Source: Flavobacterium sp. HBTb2-11-1 (GTDB taxonomy: Bacteria; Bacteroidota; Bacteroidia; Flavobacteriales; Flavobacteriaceae). From it: DNA of 64,000 nt. A program made the translations under genes and the position numbers. The DNA lies in NCBI RefSeq assembly GCF_009826975.1, contig NZ_WUMO01000009.1:1-64000 (forward strand). The letters are read 5' to 3'. The notes under the pieces were generated by a model that was not told the DNA's origin, did not search any database, and saw only the letters and a list, made by a program, of their open reading frames with translations. This document shows positions 61,537 through 64,000 of the stretch, in pieces (position 1 is the first letter of the stretch; every line of letters begins with the position of its first letter).

Positions 61537-63675
61537 TTACAAATTTTTAATTACAAATTCAGATCTTCTGTTTAATTCATGTTCTTCTTCTGAGCACGAG
61601 TCATCAGTTTTGCATTTTATAATTGGCACCGATTCACCATAACCTTTTGCTGTGATCCTTTGGGCATCTATTCCCGATTGAATAATAAACTCTCTAGTAG
61701 AATTAGCTCTCTTTTGGGATAAATCTTCATTAAATTTAGCATTTCCTCTAGAATCGGTATGCGATCCTATTTCGATTTTCATTTCAGGATATTTCTTCAT
61801 TAGTTCGACAACTCTTCCTAGAACCACTTTTGATTCTTTACGAATGTACCACATATTATAGTCAAAGTAAATTGGATCTGTTTTAATTATTAAACGGTCT
61901 TTGTCTTTTATAACATCTTTTTCTTTCGCTAAAATCTCTTTTACTTTTTCCTGTTTTTTAACTTCAGCTGCAACAATTGCGGCTTCTTTGGCTTTTTTCT
62001 CTTTTTCTTTTAACTCAAGCGCAACCAAAGCTTCTTTTTTCTTGTTCTCTTCTTCAATAATAATTTCCTGTTTTCTCTTATTTTCAGCAATTTGTTTTTC
62101 TTCCTTTTTGATGGCTTCTAAAGATCTCAAAGCCAAAGAAGCATCGTTAACTTTATCTCTAGTTTTATCTAAGGTCAATATTTTAGAAGCATTGGTATAG
62201 TTTTCTTTGAAAGCGCTTATTTTATACGAACTCTCACAGGCAACCGTAAAACTGAATTTTCCGTCAGCAGAAGTTGTGATTGTATTTAAGGTTTTATTTT
62301 CTGAATCCTGCAATAATACTGTTGCACTTTCTAGAGCCAATTGCGTATCTACATCTGTAATTGTTCCTGCAATAAACTGTTTGCAATCTTCAACGATTAG
62401 ATCTTTTATTTCTTTGAATTGATAAATGTCGTCGCTTCCCTTTCCTCCTTCTCTATTTGAAGCAAAAAATCCTTCTTTGGTATTAGAATCGATATTAAAC
62501 GCAAAATCATCTAAATTAGAATTTAACGGAAGTCCAACATTTACTGGTTTTGAATAGTCATTTCCATTTATTTCAGAAACAAAAACATCTAATGATCCGT
62601 AACCTAAATGTCCGTCTGATGAAAAATATAATTTATTGTCTCCCGAAGCAAAAGGAAACTGCTCTCTCTTACCGGTATTGACTTGCGGCCCTAAATTCTT
62701 CGGAGTATCAAATGCTCCTTTATTTATGTTTACTGAATAAATATCAAATGATCCCAAAGAACCCGGCATGTCTGAAGCAAAATACAATACTTTTTCATCG
62801 GCACTCAAAGCGGGATGCTCAACAGAATAATTCGGACTGTTGAATGGAAGCGATGTAATATTGGTCCATTTTCCTTCTACTAATTCTGCTTTAAAAATCT
62901 GAAGATTTGAGATTTTTTTATCGTCTTTTTTCTTCTTGCCATTTTTAGAATTGTTTCTCGTAAAATACATCGTTTTGCCATCTTTTGTAAAAACTGCATT
63001 CGATTCGTGCATTCCAGTTTTTAATTCTTTAGCAAAATAATGAACGATAGAATCTGCCGAATTGATGTTTTTTAAAGGAATTGAAACTAAATTCAAATAG
63101 GTTTCGTTATCCCATTTGTATTTTTTATCGAATAAACCAGGTTTCAATTTAACTCCTGCAAAAACTAGATTTTCTTTGTATTTAACTGCTCCAAATTCAG
63201 AATTTGGCGTATTTATAGCAAGGTTTTTAATTTCAAAACGCTTACCGATCGCAGTAACATTTTCTAAAGTTTTAAGTTCTTTTTCAAAATTGGCTCTATC
63301 TTCTGGATTAGAAGATTTAGCATAATATTCTTTTAAATTGGCATTTGCATCATCGATACTATTTGTTGCTTTTAAAGTCTGTGCGTATCTAAAATAATAT
63401 TCTCTGTCTAAATTATTGCTGTAATTGCCAATCAGAAGACGATAATAACGCTGCGCTTTAACCAAATCATTGGTATAGAAATAAGAATCGGCCAAGTTTT
63501 TAATGACTTCTTGTGAAGGTCTTTCGTCGGCTAATTTTTGGTATAAAATAATGGCTTCGCTGTAATATGTTTTATCAAAAAAACGTTTTGCTCTAATCAA
63601 TTCCTGATCCTGTGCACTTATAAACTGTATTGAAAATACGAATATAATAACAAGTAATTTTTTCATATTTTTCAT
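61537..63675 (-). CDS. OmpA-family envelope protein with TPR, WD40-like and CNA-B-type domains (PorE-like)
   Basis: The 712 residues are arranged as follows. A signal peptide ends QFISAQ, and TPR repeats occupy about 25-130. A region of PD40/WD40-like repeats (LSADEKVLYFASDMPGSLG, FPFASGDNKLYFSSDGHLGYGSLDVF) is at about 250-415. A carboxypeptidase-regulatory-like Ig domain (CKQFIAGTITDVDTQLALES) is at about 430-510, and then a lysine/glutamate-rich helical linker. A C-terminal OmpA peptidoglycan-binding domain (IEIGSHTDSRGNAKFNEDLS, RRSEFVI) closes it. It should tether an outer-membrane complex to peptidoglycan. PorP/SprF is directly upstream (stop and start 1 bp apart), the usual partner in type IX secretion-linked adhesin loci. 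Confidence 0.92.
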   Translation of the reverse strand: MKNMKKLLVIIFVFSIQFISAQDQELIRAKRFFDKTYYSEAIILYQKLADERPSQEVIKNLADSYFYTNDLVKAQRYYRLLIGNYSNNLDREYYFRYAQTLKATNSIDDANANLKEYYAKSSNPEDRANFEKELKTLENVTAIGKRFEIKNLAINTPNSEFGAVKYKENLVFAGVKLKPGLFDKKYKWDNETYLNLVSIPLKNINSADSIVHYFAKELKTGMHESNAVFTKDGKTMYFTRNNSKNGKKKKDDKKISNLQIFKAELVEGKWTNITSLPFNSPNYSVEHPALSADEKVLYFASDMPGSLGSFDIYSVNINKGAFDTPKNLGPQVNTGKREQFPFASGDNKLYFSSDGHLGYGSLDVFVSEINGNDYSKPVNVGLPLNSNLDDFAFNIDSNTKEGFFASNREGGKGSDDIYQFKEIKDLIVEDCKQFIAGTITDVDTQLALESATVLLQDSENKTLNTITTSADGKFSFTVACESSYKISAFKENYTNASKILTLDKTRDKVNDASLALRSLEAIKKEEKQIAENKRKQEIIIEEENKKKEALVALELKEKEKKAKEAAIVAAEVKKQEKVKEILAKEKDVIKDKDRLIIKTDPIYFDYNMWYIRKESKVVLGRVVELMKKYPEMKIEIGSHTDSRGNAKFNEDLSQKRANSTREFIIQSGIDAQRITAKGYGESVPIIKCKTDDSCSEEEHELNRRSEFVIKNL

Positions 63676-63676
63676 T

Positions 63677-64000
63677 TTAGAAGAATCTTGGTGATTTATC
63701 GAATCCTTTTCCTAATAGATCCAAATCAAACAACAGCATGATCTCGTGTGTTCCTGAATTAAACTGGCCGAAATTTGTGAGCGTATAATCATAGGCGTAA
63801 CCCACTCTCAGTGTCGGCGTAACATTAATGTTGAATAAAGCGCTAACTGAATCATCGATTCTGTAGGCTGCTCCAAATTCAAACTTTTCATTATACAAAA
63901 CATTGGCTGTAACATCTAAAGTAATCGGTGCGCCTTTTACAAATTTTGACATAAAAGCAGGTTTTAGCTTCAATTTATCATTCACTTGAAAAACATAACC
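63677..64000 (-). CDS. PorP/SprF-family type IX-associated outer-membrane protein, C-terminal part
   Basis: The frame is open to the right edge, so only about 107 C-terminal residues are visible. They read as beta-barrel strands: VNDKLKLKPAFMSKFVKGAP, FEFGAAYRIDDSVSALFN, LRVGYAYDYTLTNFGQFNSG and THEIMLLFDLDL, ending KSPRFF. This matches the SprF/PorP family. It abuts the OmpA gene and so belongs to the same transcript. A large adhesin gene probably lies further upstream, outside the window. Confidence 0.9.
   Translation of the reverse strand, partial: GYVFQVNDKLKLKPAFMSKFVKGAPITLDVTANVLYNEKFEFGAAYRIDDSVSALFNINVTPTLRVGYAYDYTLTNFGQFNSGTHEIMLLFDLDLLGKGFDKSPRFF

Overview
The window looks like a chromosome segment of a Flavobacterium-type member of the Bacteroidota. 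It is AT-rich. Where promoters can be recognised they follow the Bacteroidota pattern (TTG, about 18-19 bases, TAnnTTTG). It carries marker families of that group: PorP/SprF with an OmpA-type partner, a giant Ig/PKD-type surface protein, TonB-dependent receptors, DUF1573, DUF4197, DUF4198, and fused IcmF. No rRNA, tRNA, CRISPR array or complete insertion sequence was seen. The identification rests on reading alone, with no database search.

Layout. 1-2.1 kb: the N-terminal part of a very large secreted adhesin that runs off the left edge. 2.6-4.7 kb: a secreted esterase and an AraC regulator. 4.7-8.2 kb: a tandem array of four small secreted paralogues. Three of them share an operator-like 27-bp element exactly 131 bp before their start codons, and a fourth copy of the element sits in front of the AraC gene. 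8.5-13.3 kb is accessory DNA: an orphan TPR protein, an ABC-like protein with a degenerate P-loop, a divergent HTH/small-protein pair, palindromic repeats, and a 516-residue reverse transcriptase preceded by a highly structured non-coding stretch (possible single-gene antiphage RT system). 13.3-25 kb is mostly core: IcmF, an L,D-transpeptidase, Coa1-like, DUF4197, PurU, a BtuF-like protein and PyrF, plus a duplicated 141-bp unit that looks like twin small RNAs.

25-31.7 kb is a stress and envelope cluster: Dps, CsbD, a small AraC-type regulator, a response regulator, a CHASE3 histidine kinase, a DUF4142 lipoprotein, an outer-membrane barrel, a Lmo0937-like peptide, YtxH and a holin-like protein, then prfA on the other strand. 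33-38.6 kb is a second accessory stretch. It holds a putative abortive-infection protein (PutAbiC-like) whose C-terminus is encoded by a dispersed repeat, a second copy of the divergent HTH/small-protein module, and many palindromic REP-like elements. 38.6-47 kb: an SRPBCC protein, DUF5995, a GreA/GreB-like factor, several lipoproteins, a YwqK/MORN protein, a type IA topoisomerase and a PP2C phosphatase.

47-54.3 kb looks like an iron-acquisition region: an MFS transporter on the opposite strand, then two TonB-dependent receptors and a DUF4198 protein. Each of those three is preceded by a Fur-box-like palindrome. 54.4-60.6 kb: an APC permease, a frameshifted protein-kinase-like gene, a GyrI-like protein, valS and DUF1573. 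60.9-64 kb: a lipoprotein, then an OmpA-family protein and a PorP/SprF-family protein cut by the right edge, which probably sit downstream of another large adhesin beyond the window.

Most promising for follow-up are the reverse transcriptase with its structured upstream region, the paralogue array with its precisely spaced shared element, the duplicated small-RNA unit, and the twice-occurring HTH/small-protein module.
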